In this document: piece by piece, positions 50,115-59,539 of the stretch
Layout of the letters: the number at the start of each line of letters is the position of its first letter
Position numbering within the stretch: the stretch's first letter is position 1
Assembly: GCF_005402965.1 (NCBI RefSeq)
Contig: NZ_BJCF01000001.1
Coordinates: 124,001 to 188,000, forward strand
DNA from: Dolichospermum planctonicum
GTDB lineage: Bacteria > Cyanobacteriota > Cyanobacteriia > Cyanobacteriales > Nostocaceae
Direction of reading: 5' to 3'
Length of the DNA stretch: 64,000 nt
The notes under the pieces: generated by a model
Databases searched by the model: none
The model's input: the letters and a program-made list of their open reading frames with translations, nothing else
Told to the model about the DNA's origin: nothing
Position numbers and translations under genes: made by a program

Positions 50115-53100
50115 TTATGCACTTTGAATACTTTCAATCATAGTTATTTCTGCATCAGTTAATTCATAGAGTTCATAAACTAATTGATTGATTTGTCTAT
50201 CAGTGGCTTGAATTTGTTGCTGAATCATTCTTTTGGCTGGGGGTGTGTTTGCTTGATTGAGTTGTTGATGAAGATAAAGCATTTGTTCAACCAGTTTAAT
50301 CATGTCATTATAAATCAACTGATCACTTGATTTTGATAAATCCAATAATTTAATAGGTATTTTTTCTATAACTTGTTTATTCAAAGCAATATATCCTCCG
50401 CGAAATGGTGTACTAATTAACTTCAGAAAATGGTTGATTAATTTAGAGTTGAGAATACCCAATAAATACAGATAAGATATATTGATATTTTCCAAAATAG
50501 AAATACCATATCCACCACCTCCACCACCTCCACTACCAACAAAATAATAATCTCCATATAAATCAGTAGCAAAACAACTACCAGTAGCAATTGCTGGTAC
50601 TAATAACTTTGGTGAATCAAAACGAGTATGATTTTTACGATATACATAACCATACCAATTTTTATCCATATTACCTTTATTTCTCGCTGCTAATCGTTCT
50701 TGATTTTCCAGCATATAATTCCAGGTTAAAGGAAATCTATTTTCATAGTTATTTACTGATAATAAAACAGATTTATTATTGATAGTTATGTAAGGGAAAA
50801 TCAGACGTTTATTAACATTTTTTAGAAAATACCTACCAATATTTAATGAACCCTTCAAAAAATATTTTAAAAAATCATTTTCTAACCAATGTAAGCGCCC
50901 CGTTACTTTAGATTTACAAAGAACTTGCTGATTTTCTCTAGCTACTTCTTCAAGAATAAATATATCATCTGCATCAGTTTGTAAGCCAACAAATAAATGA
51001 GCAATATCACCTAACTTTACAGGTAATTCGTTAATTTTATAAAACCATTTTTGATCTTTTTGACTTACAAAATTCCACTCACGATCAGAGATACAAGAAA
51101 TAGGAAAAGTTTGGCTAAGTATGTTATTATTTTCATGATTACGCCAATCAATCAAACTATTAATCTTCTGAAATTCAAAAGTTTTATTTTCCCGCTTGCT
51201 TAAAAATAGTAAACAAGTGTATGTAGTTGCTTTTGTAAAAACTTGTTCATCTCCAAAATAAATAATTTGATTCAATGATTTATTTTCCGCTATCAATCTT
51301 CTAATAACTTCCCCATATTGAGCATTAAAAAACTTATGAGGTAAAATAAAACCTAAATAGCCATCTTTTCTTAATAGCTCTAATCCCTTTTCCACAAAGA
51401 CAACATAAATATCATAGTTTCCCTTACTAGCAGAAACATACTGTTGTTTATAAAATTCAACTTCTAAAGCAGCCCATTCTTTTAAAGCTTGGATTCTAAT
51501 ATAGGGAGGATTACCAATAACTACATCAAAACCACCTCGTTTCATAATAACAGAAAAAGCCGATTTCCAGTCAAAAATATTAACTCTATAAGCCGTATTT
51601 TCGTCTAAAAAATTTAATTGATTATGTTGATAAAATTCTGCGTCTATCAAGGTATTACCACACTGAATATTATCATCTAAATCAGGTAAAGCCCGTTCTT
51701 TAAATAACTGTAATTGTCTGGTAATTGTTTCTCCTGATTCTCCTTCTAATACCTTTAATAACAAAGATAATTTAGTTGTTTCTACCGCTTGTTGATCAAT
51801 ATCAACACCATAAATATGAGTTAATAAAATTTGCTTTCTCTCACTTGCGGTTAAACGCCATTGATGATCTGAAATTTGATAGAATTTATTTTTGTATTTC
51901 TGGGGATTTTGCAGATATTGTTCTAAATACCAATCTAGGAGAAATTGATAGGCCACAATTAAAAAAGAACCCGAACCACAAGCAGGATCAATAATTGTTA
52001 TATCTTGGATTTTATCTGGTTTCTTATTTTCTAAAACCTTACCAATAGTCTGTTTAATAATATAATCAACAATATAACTAGGAGTATAATAAACACCTCC
52101 AGCTTTTCTTACTTCCGGTTTATCTTCAATAACTGCTTGACGACTTGCAGATATTTGAATGACTTTACCTAAAAATTGTTCATAAACTTGTCCTAAAATT
52201 TCCACAGGAATCACAGAAAACTCATAAGGACTTTCTGGAGGATAGAGTTTTCTAATAATTAATGTTAAAATAGCATCATCTATAGTTAAATTCAAAGTAA
52301 AATCATCAGGATTTTCTCGTCCTTTTTCACCTTGAAAATGGAATAAACCCGAATTATAGCGATAGTCTGCATTGATAAATAACCGCCCTAATTCTTGATA
52401 AAAATTTTCAAACTTTAATAAATTATATAACTGTTGATAAGGTTCAATTCCTCTATCTTCACAAATCCGTAAAAAGACAATTCTATTAATCGTCATTTGA
52501 ACCGCAAAATTTAACTCTCTTTGTTGAATTTGGGGATTTTTCCCAACAATATTAGCCGCTAAATTTTCTCGCCAAATTTCAATTTCTTGGAGAAATTTTT
52601 GATCAACAGTAATCCCAGCTTTAACTTTGGTTTCTGCAAATCTTTCTAAAGAACCATTTAATACAGCTTCCTTAGAAAAAAGATCATAAATCTCTTGCCA
52701 TTTTTCCACATATTTTGTATAATGAAAATGTTTGATTCTCGCTATCAAGGGAGAATCGTTTTTATTTGGCATAATTCGACAATCATAAACTGCAAATTCT
52801 TCAAAATCTGTTAAAATGCTTAAAGGTAATTTTGCAGACCAGCCATAACGTCTGACTTGAAAAGCCGCACTCATATTATTACCAACATTAACAGCGGGTT
52901 TTTTCGCTTCCACAAAAAACTTTCTTGTTCCCCCAACCCAAAAACTATAATCAGGTGCTTTGGCTTTATTTGCGTCGCTAATTTTTAAAGAATCTTCATG
53001 AACAACGTCTTTATAAATATCAGAAATTTGTCGTTCATTATTAATATCCCACCCTAAAGCAGCAAAGAAAGGATTAATAAACTCAATTCTAGTTTGTGTT

Positions 53101-53183
53101 TCATTAATTCCCCCCGCACGATACAATTCTATCGAAGAGTGAAAATGTTCAACAAGTTTAATAATGGTATCAGGTGCTTTCAT
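50115..53183 (-). CDS. type IIG restriction-modification enzyme, copy 1
   Basis: A single-chain enzyme: N-terminal nuclease domain with APDYSFW...VEAKKPAV (Asp78, Glu92, Lys94, PD-ExK), a helical connector, an Eco57I-type adenine methylase with YYTPSYIVDYII, DPACGSGSFLI and VIGNPPYIRI, and a C-terminal specificity domain (~640-985) ending in LHQQLNQANTPPAKRM. The first ~640 residues are identical to copy 2, but the specificity domain differs. I start it at ATG 53183 (MKAPDTIIKL), as in copy 2; the longer frame to 53318 is made of duplicated debris. A run of seven Gly (YYFVGSGGGGGGGYG) is present in the specificity domain. Confidence 0.9.
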   Translation of the reverse strand: MKAPDTIIKLVEHFHSSIELYRAGGINETQTRIEFINPFFAALGWDINNERQISDIYKDVVHEDSLKISDANKAKAPDYSFWVGGTRKFFVEAKKPAVNVGNNMSAAFQVRRYGWSAKLPLSILTDFEEFAVYDCRIMPNKNDSPLIARIKHFHYTKYVEKWQEIYDLFSKEAVLNGSLERFAETKVKAGITVDQKFLQEIEIWRENLAANIVGKNPQIQQRELNFAVQMTINRIVFLRICEDRGIEPYQQLYNLLKFENFYQELGRLFINADYRYNSGLFHFQGEKGRENPDDFTLNLTIDDAILTLIIRKLYPPESPYEFSVIPVEILGQVYEQFLGKVIQISASRQAVIEDKPEVRKAGGVYYTPSYIVDYIIKQTIGKVLENKKPDKIQDITIIDPACGSGSFLIVAYQFLLDWYLEQYLQNPQKYKNKFYQISDHQWRLTASERKQILLTHIYGVDIDQQAVETTKLSLLLKVLEGESGETITRQLQLFKERALPDLDDNIQCGNTLIDAEFYQHNQLNFLDENTAYRVNIFDWKSAFSVIMKRGGFDVVIGNPPYIRIQALKEWAALEVEFYKQQYVSASKGNYDIYVVFVEKGLELLRKDGYLGFILPHKFFNAQYGEVIRRLIAENKSLNQIIYFGDEQVFTKATTYTCLLFLSKRENKTFEFQKINSLIDWRNHENNNILSQTFPISCISDREWNFVSQKDQKWFYKINELPVKLGDIAHLFVGLQTDADDIFILEEVARENQQVLCKSKVTGRLHWLENDFLKYFLKGSLNIGRYFLKNVNKRLIFPYITINNKSVLLSVNNYENRFPLTWNYMLENQERLAARNKGNMDKNWYGYVYRKNHTRFDSPKLLVPAIATGSCFATDLYGDYYFVGSGGGGGGGYGISILENINISYLYLLGILNSKLINHFLKLISTPFRGGYIALNKQVIEKIPIKLLDLSKSSDQLIYNDMIKLVEQMLYLHQQLNQANTPPAKRMIQQQIQATDRQINQLVYELYELTDAEITMIESIQSA

Positions 53184-53212
53184 ATTTGAAAAAATGTTAG
53201 TTTTATATAAAT

Positions 53213-53382
53213 CTATAATAACTCTTTTTTGACCAAAATTGCCAACTTTTTTAATATTTGGTGGTTTATCTAACTGGATTTTAGATATCAGTTTAGGTAA
53301 TAGCTGGGGAGTTAGCACTGGAATACTTGTTTGTATGGGTGCTGGAGTGTATGAATTAGGACGCAGACAAGGGGAAGAATAA
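53213..53382. pseudogene. duplication scar: tails of the LpxB-like and small membrane protein genes joined
   Basis: 53213-53250 repeats the last ~38 bases of the LpxB-like gene (56474-56511) and 53249-53382 repeats the last ~130 bases of the small membrane protein gene (49973-50106). They meet in a run of T (GCCAACTTTTTTAATATT), where the two parents have CTTTTCC and CCCTTTTTAAT. This shows that the restriction gene was duplicated as one unit with parts of both neighbours. Confidence 0.88.
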
Positions 53383-53390
53383 ATTTAAGT

Positions 53391-56300
53391 TTATGTACTT
53401 TGAATACTTTCAATTATAGTTATTTCTGCATCAGTTAATTCATAGAGTTCATAAACTAATTGATTGATTTGTCTATCAGTGGCTTGAATTTGTTGCTGAA
53501 TCATTCTTTTGGTTGGGGGTGTGTTTGCTTGATTGAGTTGTTGATGAAGATCAAGCATTTGTTGTACTAAATTAACAATTAAATCATGTTTTTGCTTTTC
53601 TGCAATTTGAGAATTATCAATAATTTTAATAGGAAGATTGCGAATAAACCGAGATTCAAAACTATAGTAACCACCTCTCATTGATGTAGATAATTTTTTG
53701 AGATAAAATTCTAGGACTTGACTATTTAACAATCCTAAAATGTATTCCCATGAATAAATAGATTTAACCAAAATTCCATATCCTCCAGCGACACCACCCG
53801 TAAAAAATATCTCCCCTGTTTTATCCCATGTAAATGATGAACCAGTCGCAATATCAGGAGTAAATATTTTTGGTAAAGCCATGACATTTAAAGCTTGAAA
53901 TCTACTATATCCATACCAATTTTCTCCTAACATTTTACTATTTTCTCTACTTTCTAAATAATCTTTATTATCTAGTAAATAATTCCAGTTTAAAGGATAT
54001 TCTTTTGCAAAGGTATTCATAGAAATCAATTCCATTGAACCATTATTTTTAAGCATATAGGGAAAAATAATCAACTTATTAGTTTTAGACAAATAATATC
54101 TTTTACTATCACCACCTTTAATCAAAGGATGTAGTAAATTAGATTCTAACCAGTATGCTATTTGTTTTTGTTTTGAAAAAACCTGGATTAAATTATCTTC
54201 CCGTGATAATTCTTCGACGATATATATTTTATCAGCACTGGTTTTAATTCCTTGAAAAATCCTTTCTGTTACATCTTCTAGTCTAGATTTAATTGGTTGT
54301 AATTTTGCAAATAACTTAGCATCTTCTCCCAGAATAAAATTCCATGCTGAAGATGAAACTAACGAATGATTAATAATTCCTGTTTGACTATTATGATTAT
54401 TTTTCCAATCTATTAAATCAGTAACTTTTTCCATTTCTAAATCAGATTGTTGTGATTTTCTCAAGAAAAGCAAACAAGTATAAGTTGAAACTTTTGGAAA
54501 CACTTGTTGATCTCCAAAATGCACTATTTTATGAAGATATTTACCTTCAGCAATTAATTTCCTGATAGATTCCCCATATTGAGCATTAAAAAACTTATGA
54601 GGTAAAATAAAACCTAAATAGCCATCCTTTCTTAATAGCTCTAATCCCTTTTCCACAAAGACAACATAAATATCATAGTTTCCCTTACTAGCAGAAACAT
54701 ACTGTTGTTTATAAAATTCAACTTCTAAAGCAGCCCATTCTTTTAAAGCTTGGATTCTAATATAGGGAGGATTACCAATAACTACATCAAAACCACCTCG
54801 TTTCATAATAACAGAAAAAGCCGATTTCCAGTCAAAAATATTAACTCTATAAGCCGTATTTTCGTCTAAAAAATTTAATTGATTATGTTGATAAAATTCT
54901 GCGTCTATCAAGGTATTACCACACTGAATATTATCATCTAAATCAGGTAAAGCCCGTTCTTTAAATAACTGTAATTGTCTGGTAATTGTTTCTCCTGATT
55001 CTCCTTCTAATACCTTTAATAACAAAGATAATTTAGTTGTTTCTACCGCTTGTTGATCAATATCAACACCATAAATATGAGTTAATAAAATTTGCTTTCT
55101 CTCACTTGCGGTTAAACGCCATTGATGATCTGAAATTTGATAGAATTTATTTTTGTATTTCTGGGGATTTTGCAGATATTGTTCTAAATACCAATCTAGG
55201 AGAAATTGATAGGCCACAATTAAAAAAGAACCCGAACCACAAGCAGGATCAATAATTGTTATATCTTGGATTTTATCTGGTTTCTTATTTTCTAAAACCT
55301 TACCAATAGTCTGTTTAATAATATAATCAACAATATAACTAGGAGTATAATAAACACCTCCAGCTTTTCTTACTTCCGGTTTATCTTCAATAACTGCTTG
55401 ACGACTTGCAGATATTTGAATGACTTTACCTAAAAATTGTTCATAAACTTGTCCTAAAATTTCCACAGGAATCACAGAAAACTCATAAGGACTTTCTGGA
55501 GGATAGAGTTTTCTAATAATTAATGTTAAAATAGCATCATCTATAGTTAAATTCAAAGTAAAATCATCAGGATTTTCTCGTCCTTTTTCACCTTGAAAAT
55601 GGAATAAACCCGAATTATAGCGATAGTCTGCATTGATAAATAACCGCCCTAATTCTTGATAAAAATTTTCAAACTTTAATAAATTATATAACTGTTGATA
55701 AGGTTCAATTCCTCTATCTTCACAAATCCGTAAAAAGACAATTCTATTAATCGTCATTTGAACCGCAAAATTTAACTCTCTTTGTTGAATTTGGGGATTT
55801 TTCCCAACAATATTAGCCGCTAAATTTTCTCGCCAAATTTCAATTTCTTGGAGAAATTTTTGATCAACAGTAATCCCAGCTTTAACTTTGGTTTCTGCAA
55901 ATCTTTCTAAAGAACCATTTAATACAGCTTCCTTAGAAAAAAGATCATAAATCTCTTGCCATTTTTCCACATATTTTGTATAATGAAAATGTTTGATTCT
56001 CGCTATCAAGGGAGAATCGTTTTTATTTGGCATAATTCGACAATCATAAACTGCAAATTCTTCAAAATCTGTTAAAATGCTTAAAGGTAATTTTGCAGAC
56101 CAGCCATAACGTCTGACTTGAAAAGCCGCACTCATATTATTACCAACATTAACAGCGGGTTTTTTCGCTTCCACAAAAAACTTTCTTGTTCCCCCAACCC
56201 AAAAACTATAATCAGGTGCTTTGGCTTTATTTGCGTCGCTAATTTTTAAAGAATCTTCATGAACAACGTCTTTATAAATATCAGAAATTTGTCGTTCATT

Positions 56301-56444
56301 ATTAATATCCCACCCTAAAGCAGCAAAGAAAGGATTAATAAACTCAATTCTAGTTTGTGTTTCATTAATTCCCCCCGCACGATACAATTCTATCGAAGAG
56401 TGAAAATGTTCAACAAGTTTAATAATGGTATCAGGTGCTTTCAT
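53391..56444 (-). CDS. type IIG restriction-modification enzyme, copy 2
   Basis: 1017 residues with the same nuclease and methylase parts as copy 1 (MKAPDTIIKLVEHFHSSIEL onward; FVEAKK, DPACGSGSF, GNPPYIR). From about residue 640 (QYGESIRKLIAEGKYLHKIV) the specificity domain is different until the shared end (QMLDLHQQLNQANTPPTKRM). It probably recognises another sequence than copy 1. Both cleave and methylate as one chain, according to the family. It lies next to the LpxB-like gene, with its start 30 bases from that gene's stop. Confidence 0.92.
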   Translation of the reverse strand: MKAPDTIIKLVEHFHSSIELYRAGGINETQTRIEFINPFFAALGWDINNERQISDIYKDVVHEDSLKISDANKAKAPDYSFWVGGTRKFFVEAKKPAVNVGNNMSAAFQVRRYGWSAKLPLSILTDFEEFAVYDCRIMPNKNDSPLIARIKHFHYTKYVEKWQEIYDLFSKEAVLNGSLERFAETKVKAGITVDQKFLQEIEIWRENLAANIVGKNPQIQQRELNFAVQMTINRIVFLRICEDRGIEPYQQLYNLLKFENFYQELGRLFINADYRYNSGLFHFQGEKGRENPDDFTLNLTIDDAILTLIIRKLYPPESPYEFSVIPVEILGQVYEQFLGKVIQISASRQAVIEDKPEVRKAGGVYYTPSYIVDYIIKQTIGKVLENKKPDKIQDITIIDPACGSGSFLIVAYQFLLDWYLEQYLQNPQKYKNKFYQISDHQWRLTASERKQILLTHIYGVDIDQQAVETTKLSLLLKVLEGESGETITRQLQLFKERALPDLDDNIQCGNTLIDAEFYQHNQLNFLDENTAYRVNIFDWKSAFSVIMKRGGFDVVIGNPPYIRIQALKEWAALEVEFYKQQYVSASKGNYDIYVVFVEKGLELLRKDGYLGFILPHKFFNAQYGESIRKLIAEGKYLHKIVHFGDQQVFPKVSTYTCLLFLRKSQQSDLEMEKVTDLIDWKNNHNSQTGIINHSLVSSSAWNFILGEDAKLFAKLQPIKSRLEDVTERIFQGIKTSADKIYIVEELSREDNLIQVFSKQKQIAYWLESNLLHPLIKGGDSKRYYLSKTNKLIIFPYMLKNNGSMELISMNTFAKEYPLNWNYLLDNKDYLESRENSKMLGENWYGYSRFQALNVMALPKIFTPDIATGSSFTWDKTGEIFFTGGVAGGYGILVKSIYSWEYILGLLNSQVLEFYLKKLSTSMRGGYYSFESRFIRNLPIKIIDNSQIAEKQKHDLIVNLVQQMLDLHQQLNQANTPPTKRMIQQQIQATDRQINQLVYELYELTDAEITIIESIQST

Positions 56445-56473
56445 ATTTGAAAAAATGTTAGTTTTATATAAAT

Positions 56474-57712
56474 CTATAATAACTCTTTTTTGACCAAAAT
56501 TGCCAACTTTTCCGCAGCCCCACCTTCACCCCTCACACTGCGTAATTTATGACGAATAGCCTCTAATTTCTCTGGATTTTTTAACAAATCTAAAACCATT
56601 TCTCCCACTTCCTCAGGTTGCAATTTACCTACTAATTCTGGTACAATTTCTGCTTGCGCCCAAATATTTGGCCAAGCTAATAAACCCTTATTTTTTGACA
56701 TCCACCAATTAATTATCTTAGCAAAAAAAGAGCCTAATATCGGTAAATTTGCTAATATTCCTGGTAAACCATCCCAAGAACGCATTGCATCTAATTGTTG
56801 CATGGGTAATAATACAATCATGGGTACTGCTAACGCTCCTAATTCTGCGGTATTTGCACCAACTGTAGTTAAACAAATGGAACATTGAGACAATAAATGA
56901 TAAGCGGGATTTTCTTGTTTTAATTCTACTGTTAAACCTGTAGAAGTTAGGAAATGATTATCTATTAAATCAGCACCTTGAAAATTAAATGCTGTTGTAA
57001 ATGGGTTATTTTCAGGATTAGCAAAACTGGCTAAAGTTGGTAAATCTAAAGTTGGCGCAACAGGAATAAAAAACTTTGTCTGGGGTAATTTACTGTGAAT
57101 ATATTCAGCAATAGCTAAGGTTAAAGGTACACCTTGAGTTAATTTCGCTGCTTTTGAACCTGGTAAAATTCCAATAATGTTAATTTGAGTTTGGAGATTT
57201 TCAATTTTAGATGTGATTTCATTCTCTGCTGCTTCTAACATTAAATCACCAACAATAGTAAATTTATCTGCATATTTTGGAGAAACATTTTTCGCAACTT
57301 GTGCTTTCATAATGGCAAATTTATCTATAAAATTGTGCCAACGTGCTTCCCATTCCGCATAAACTACTGTTTTATATCCTAACTTTTTACCAATAATAAC
57401 GGGAAAAATTTGATCACCACCTAAAAATATAACCACACCTTGATTTCTCCATTGCCAATTTTCGGCGGTTTTTCCCCACAGTAAAAATTGCCAAAAATGT
57501 TCTGGTGCTTGAACTCTATCAACCTCTGGATAACCCAAAGCTATAGCAGTTTCTTTACCACTAGCATGAGGACAAGGTGATAATATTACAGAAATTCTGA
57601 CCTGAGAAATATCATGTCCTAATTGTTCTCGCAATGCTTTGACAACAGGACGTACCCAGGTTGTTACCTCCCCAGGTCCATTGGAAAGAATCAGAATATC
57701 TACTGGAGTCAT
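56474..57712 (-). CDS. lipid-A-disaccharide synthase-related protein (LpxB-like)
   Basis: 412 residues: SNGPGEVTTWVRPVVKALRE at the start, GVVIFLGGDQIFPVIIGKKL, VGDLMLEAA, IGILPGSKAAKLTQGVPLTL and TVGANTAELGALAVPMIVLL. These are GT-B fold segments of the LpxB-like family that is conserved in cyanobacteria. Other lipid A genes are not adjacent, and cyanobacterial members may not be true LpxB. The start ATG 57712 begins MTPVDILILSNGPGE as expected. Confidence 0.87.
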   Translation of the reverse strand: MTPVDILILSNGPGEVTTWVRPVVKALREQLGHDISQVRISVILSPCPHASGKETAIALGYPEVDRVQAPEHFWQFLLWGKTAENWQWRNQGVVIFLGGDQIFPVIIGKKLGYKTVVYAEWEARWHNFIDKFAIMKAQVAKNVSPKYADKFTIVGDLMLEAAENEITSKIENLQTQINIIGILPGSKAAKLTQGVPLTLAIAEYIHSKLPQTKFFIPVAPTLDLPTLASFANPENNPFTTAFNFQGADLIDNHFLTSTGLTVELKQENPAYHLLSQCSICLTTVGANTAELGALAVPMIVLLPMQQLDAMRSWDGLPGILANLPILGSFFAKIINWWMSKNKGLLAWPNIWAQAEIVPELVGKLQPEEVGEMVLDLLKNPEKLEAIRHKLRSVRGEGGAAEKLAILVKKELL

Positions 57713-58009
57713 TTAATTATTACCTAATCAGTTATAAAATATGATTATACTGGTATAATGAATGAAAAGAACAAAACGGAATCTATAAATTAGAATCTCA
57801 ATTAGATATGGTGACAAAGTATCTAAAGTTTTGTATCATAGTTAATCAAATTCATCACAAAATCAAATAACAATGTACTATGGTAATTAGTAGCGTAAAT
57901 GTGCAATGCTTCCCTTACTGTTTTCAAAGGATGTCAGGTAAGCTACACCCTGATTTACTAATAGCAGAATGTGGCAGCTTTGACCGGTAAACCTAACTGG
58001 GTGAAACTA
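57713..58009. other. intergenic region upstream of the Lys-rich small gene
   Basis: No gene is seen. GATTATACTGGTATAATGAA near 57740-57759 contains a good TATAAT (57751-57756) and may be a promoter for the small gene that follows. The rest shows no repeat or structure that I recognise. Confidence 0.35.
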
Positions 58010-58117
58010 ATGTCTAAGGAAAAAAAAGGTAATAAAGAAGCTAAAAAGCCTAAGAAAGATCCCAAGGACAAAAAGGAGAAAAAAGACCCAAACAGATATG
58101 ATGGTTTAGGTAAGTAA
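58010..58117 (+). CDS. 35-residue Lys-rich small protein
   Basis: From ATG 58010 the frame gives MSKEKKGNKEAKKPKKDPKD then KKEKKDPNRYDGLGK. Sixteen of 35 residues are Lys. The composition, the strong lysine/acid patterning, the Tyr-Asp-Gly end and a terminator 70 bases downstream argue for a real small gene. It may bind nucleic acid or acidic partners. It is too short for usual gene finders; I do not know a family. Confidence 0.55.
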   Translation: MSKEKKGNKEAKKPKKDPKDKKEKKDPNRYDGLGK

Positions 58118-58188
58118 GAAAGATTAACTTGATGAGAATTTCTGGTAAGGTATAATAAGGGTTTTAGGCTATTAGCTTTTAACAGATT

Positions 58189-58226
58189 AAGGTCATTATC
58201 CCTGTAGATAGATGGATAATGACCTT
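58189..58226 (+). terminator. 13 bp perfect hairpin after the Lys-rich gene
   Basis: AAGGTCATTATCC (58189-58201) pairs with GGATAATGACCTT (58214-58226), followed by TGATTTTTC. It has the form of an intrinsic terminator. Confidence 0.65.
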
Positions 58227-58354
58227 TGATTTTTCAAGTAAATATCAATTTATTATTTATCGATCATTTTCATAAGTTAGTTATATATCTCATTGATGCA
58301 AATTGTTAGTTTAAGCTATAATAGACAAATACTATGATTCCCCGCTGTAATATC

Positions 58355-58531
58355 ATGACAACAAAATTACTCCAAAAAGTTATAGAAACAGCTGAAACTT
58401 TACCAATAGAAGAACAAAATAATATTCTTCAACCTTGGTTACATGAGTTATAAACACATCAAATTGCTCAATCAAAGCAATCTCAATTTAAGTTATCGGA
58501 ATTACTTCTTTTACATGAATTAGAAGAATGA
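58355..58531 (+). pseudogene. small antitoxin-like gene with internal stop
   Basis: From ATG 58355: MTTKLLQKVIETAETLPIEE, QNNILQPWLHEL, then TAA at 58451-58453, and in the same frame THQIAQSKQSQFKLSELLLL, HELEE to TGA 58529-58531. A single-base change would restore a 58-residue helical protein resembling the small partner of PIN toxins. The remnant of such a toxin follows immediately. Confidence 0.5.
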
Positions 58532-58535
58532 AAAT

Positions 58536-58610
58536 AACCTCATAATTGTTACTCGTAATATTAGTGATTTTGGTTTCTCATCTGTTAATGTTTTTAGCCC
58601 TTGGGATTAA
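58536..58610 (+). pseudogene. C-terminal remnant of a PIN-domain toxin
   Basis: LIIVTRNISDFGFSSVNVFS followed by PWD and a stop (58608-58610) is the conserved end of FitB/VapC toxins (TRNxxDF...NPW), comparable to TRNITDFEG...INPW at 7879. The rest of the toxin is absent. Confidence 0.75.
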
Positions 58611-58645
58611 TATTTCATAGGATGGTTAAGATGTTTATTATTCCT

Positions 58646-59227
58646 CTACCAAATCATCCCTAAATTCAAAACAAAACCCTTTAAAACATCTTCCCCCGAA
58701 ACCGTAGCAGGAGAATCCAAAACCTCAACCTCCTTACCAGGTCTATAAATTTCCACTTGACGAGATTTGCGATTAATTAATATACCCAAACCCACACCAT
58801 TATCTATATATTCCTGCATCTTTTCTTGTGTAACTTTTAAACTATCACTAGGAGAAAGTAACTCAATCACAAAATCAGGACAAATAGGAGGAAACTTTTG
58901 TTTTTCCTCATCAGTTAAAGCATCCCATCTTTCTAACTTGATCCAAGAAGCATCAGGAGAACGATCTGCACCATTTGGTAACTTAAAACAAGTCGAAGAA
59001 TCAAAAGCAATGCCAGTACCATCAGCATCAGTCCAATTCATTAATTGTTGAGTGATTCTTGCATTTTTATTTCCCGTTTCTCCTCCCGTTGGTGGCATAA
59101 TTATTAACTCTCCGTTTGCATTTCTTTCAAATCTCAATTCCCGATTGTTTTGACATAACTGAAAAAACTGCTCATCAGTCATTTCTATTACTGATTTCAA
59201 CTTGACAGTTAAAGCATTCATTGTCAT
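58646..59227 (-). CDS. Uma2 family (DUF820) endonuclease-like protein, copy 1
   Basis: 193 residues: MTDEQFFQLCQNNRELRFER, NGELIIMPPTGGETGNKNA, then RSPDASWIKLERWDALTDEE and CPDFVIELLSPSDSLKVTQE, KMQEYIDNGVGLGILINRKS. The Asp in SPDASW and Glu in VIELLSPSD are the likely metal ligands. A second copy (61218-61799) is nearly identical except at residues ~54-75. GAGGAT lies just before ATG 59227. The family's role is unknown; the two copies frame a cytosine methyltransferase. Confidence 0.83.
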   Translation of the reverse strand: MTMNALTVKLKSVIEMTDEQFFQLCQNNRELRFERNANGELIIMPPTGGETGNKNARITQQLMNWTDADGTGIAFDSSTCFKLPNGADRSPDASWIKLERWDALTDEEKQKFPPICPDFVIELLSPSDSLKVTQEKMQEYIDNGVGLGILINRKSRQVEIYRPGKEVEVLDSPATVSGEDVLKGFVLNLGMIW

Positions 59228-59414
59228 ATCCTCATTGAATGTTTAGGGAGAAATTTTAACTATCCCATATCCTATTATATATTATTAGTTACCAATTAAT
59301 AGCAACTACCCCAATTTTAGGTAATTCCTAGGTCGCGCAACGCTTACGCACTGCAATAATGTTTCGGAATCCGAATAGAATACAAAATGAATTTTTTGTC
59401 AAATAATTAACATT

Positions 59415-59452
59415 AAAAAGGTGCGTTATATTTCATTAACACACCCTACAAG
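59415..59452. repeat. fragment of the 70 bp AACGCAC repeat
   Basis: GGTGCGTTATATTTCATTAA followed by CACACCCTACAAG matches the right part of the repeat at 9958 and 12264. Confidence 0.65.
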
Positions 59453-59470
59453 ATCGGCTACTGTGTAGTC

Positions 59471-59536
59471 TTCAAACTATCACTAGGAGAAAGTAACTCA
59501 ATTACAAAAAAATTGGGACAAATGAGAGGAAACTTT
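59471..59536 (-). pseudogene. short remnant of a third Uma2 gene
   Basis: AAACTATCACTAGGAGAAAG and TAACTCAAT.ACAAAA...GACAAAT followed by GAGGAAACTTT matches the internal part of the Uma2 copies (58838-58899), which encodes CPDFVIELLSPSDSLK. Only ~65 bases remain, next to the stop of the hypothetical gene at 59540. Confidence 0.65.
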
Positions 59537-59539
59537 CTC

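Noticed and set aside
50591-50782. Plus-strand frame opposite the restriction gene
   Set aside because: Antisense to the specificity domain, no coding signature; similar mirrored frames at 51776 and 55037 exist only because the gene is duplicated.
53184-53318. 45-residue N-terminal extension of restriction enzyme copy 1
   Set aside because: The extension is translated duplication debris (tails of two neighbour genes read antisense or out of context); copy 2 starts at the equivalent of 53183.
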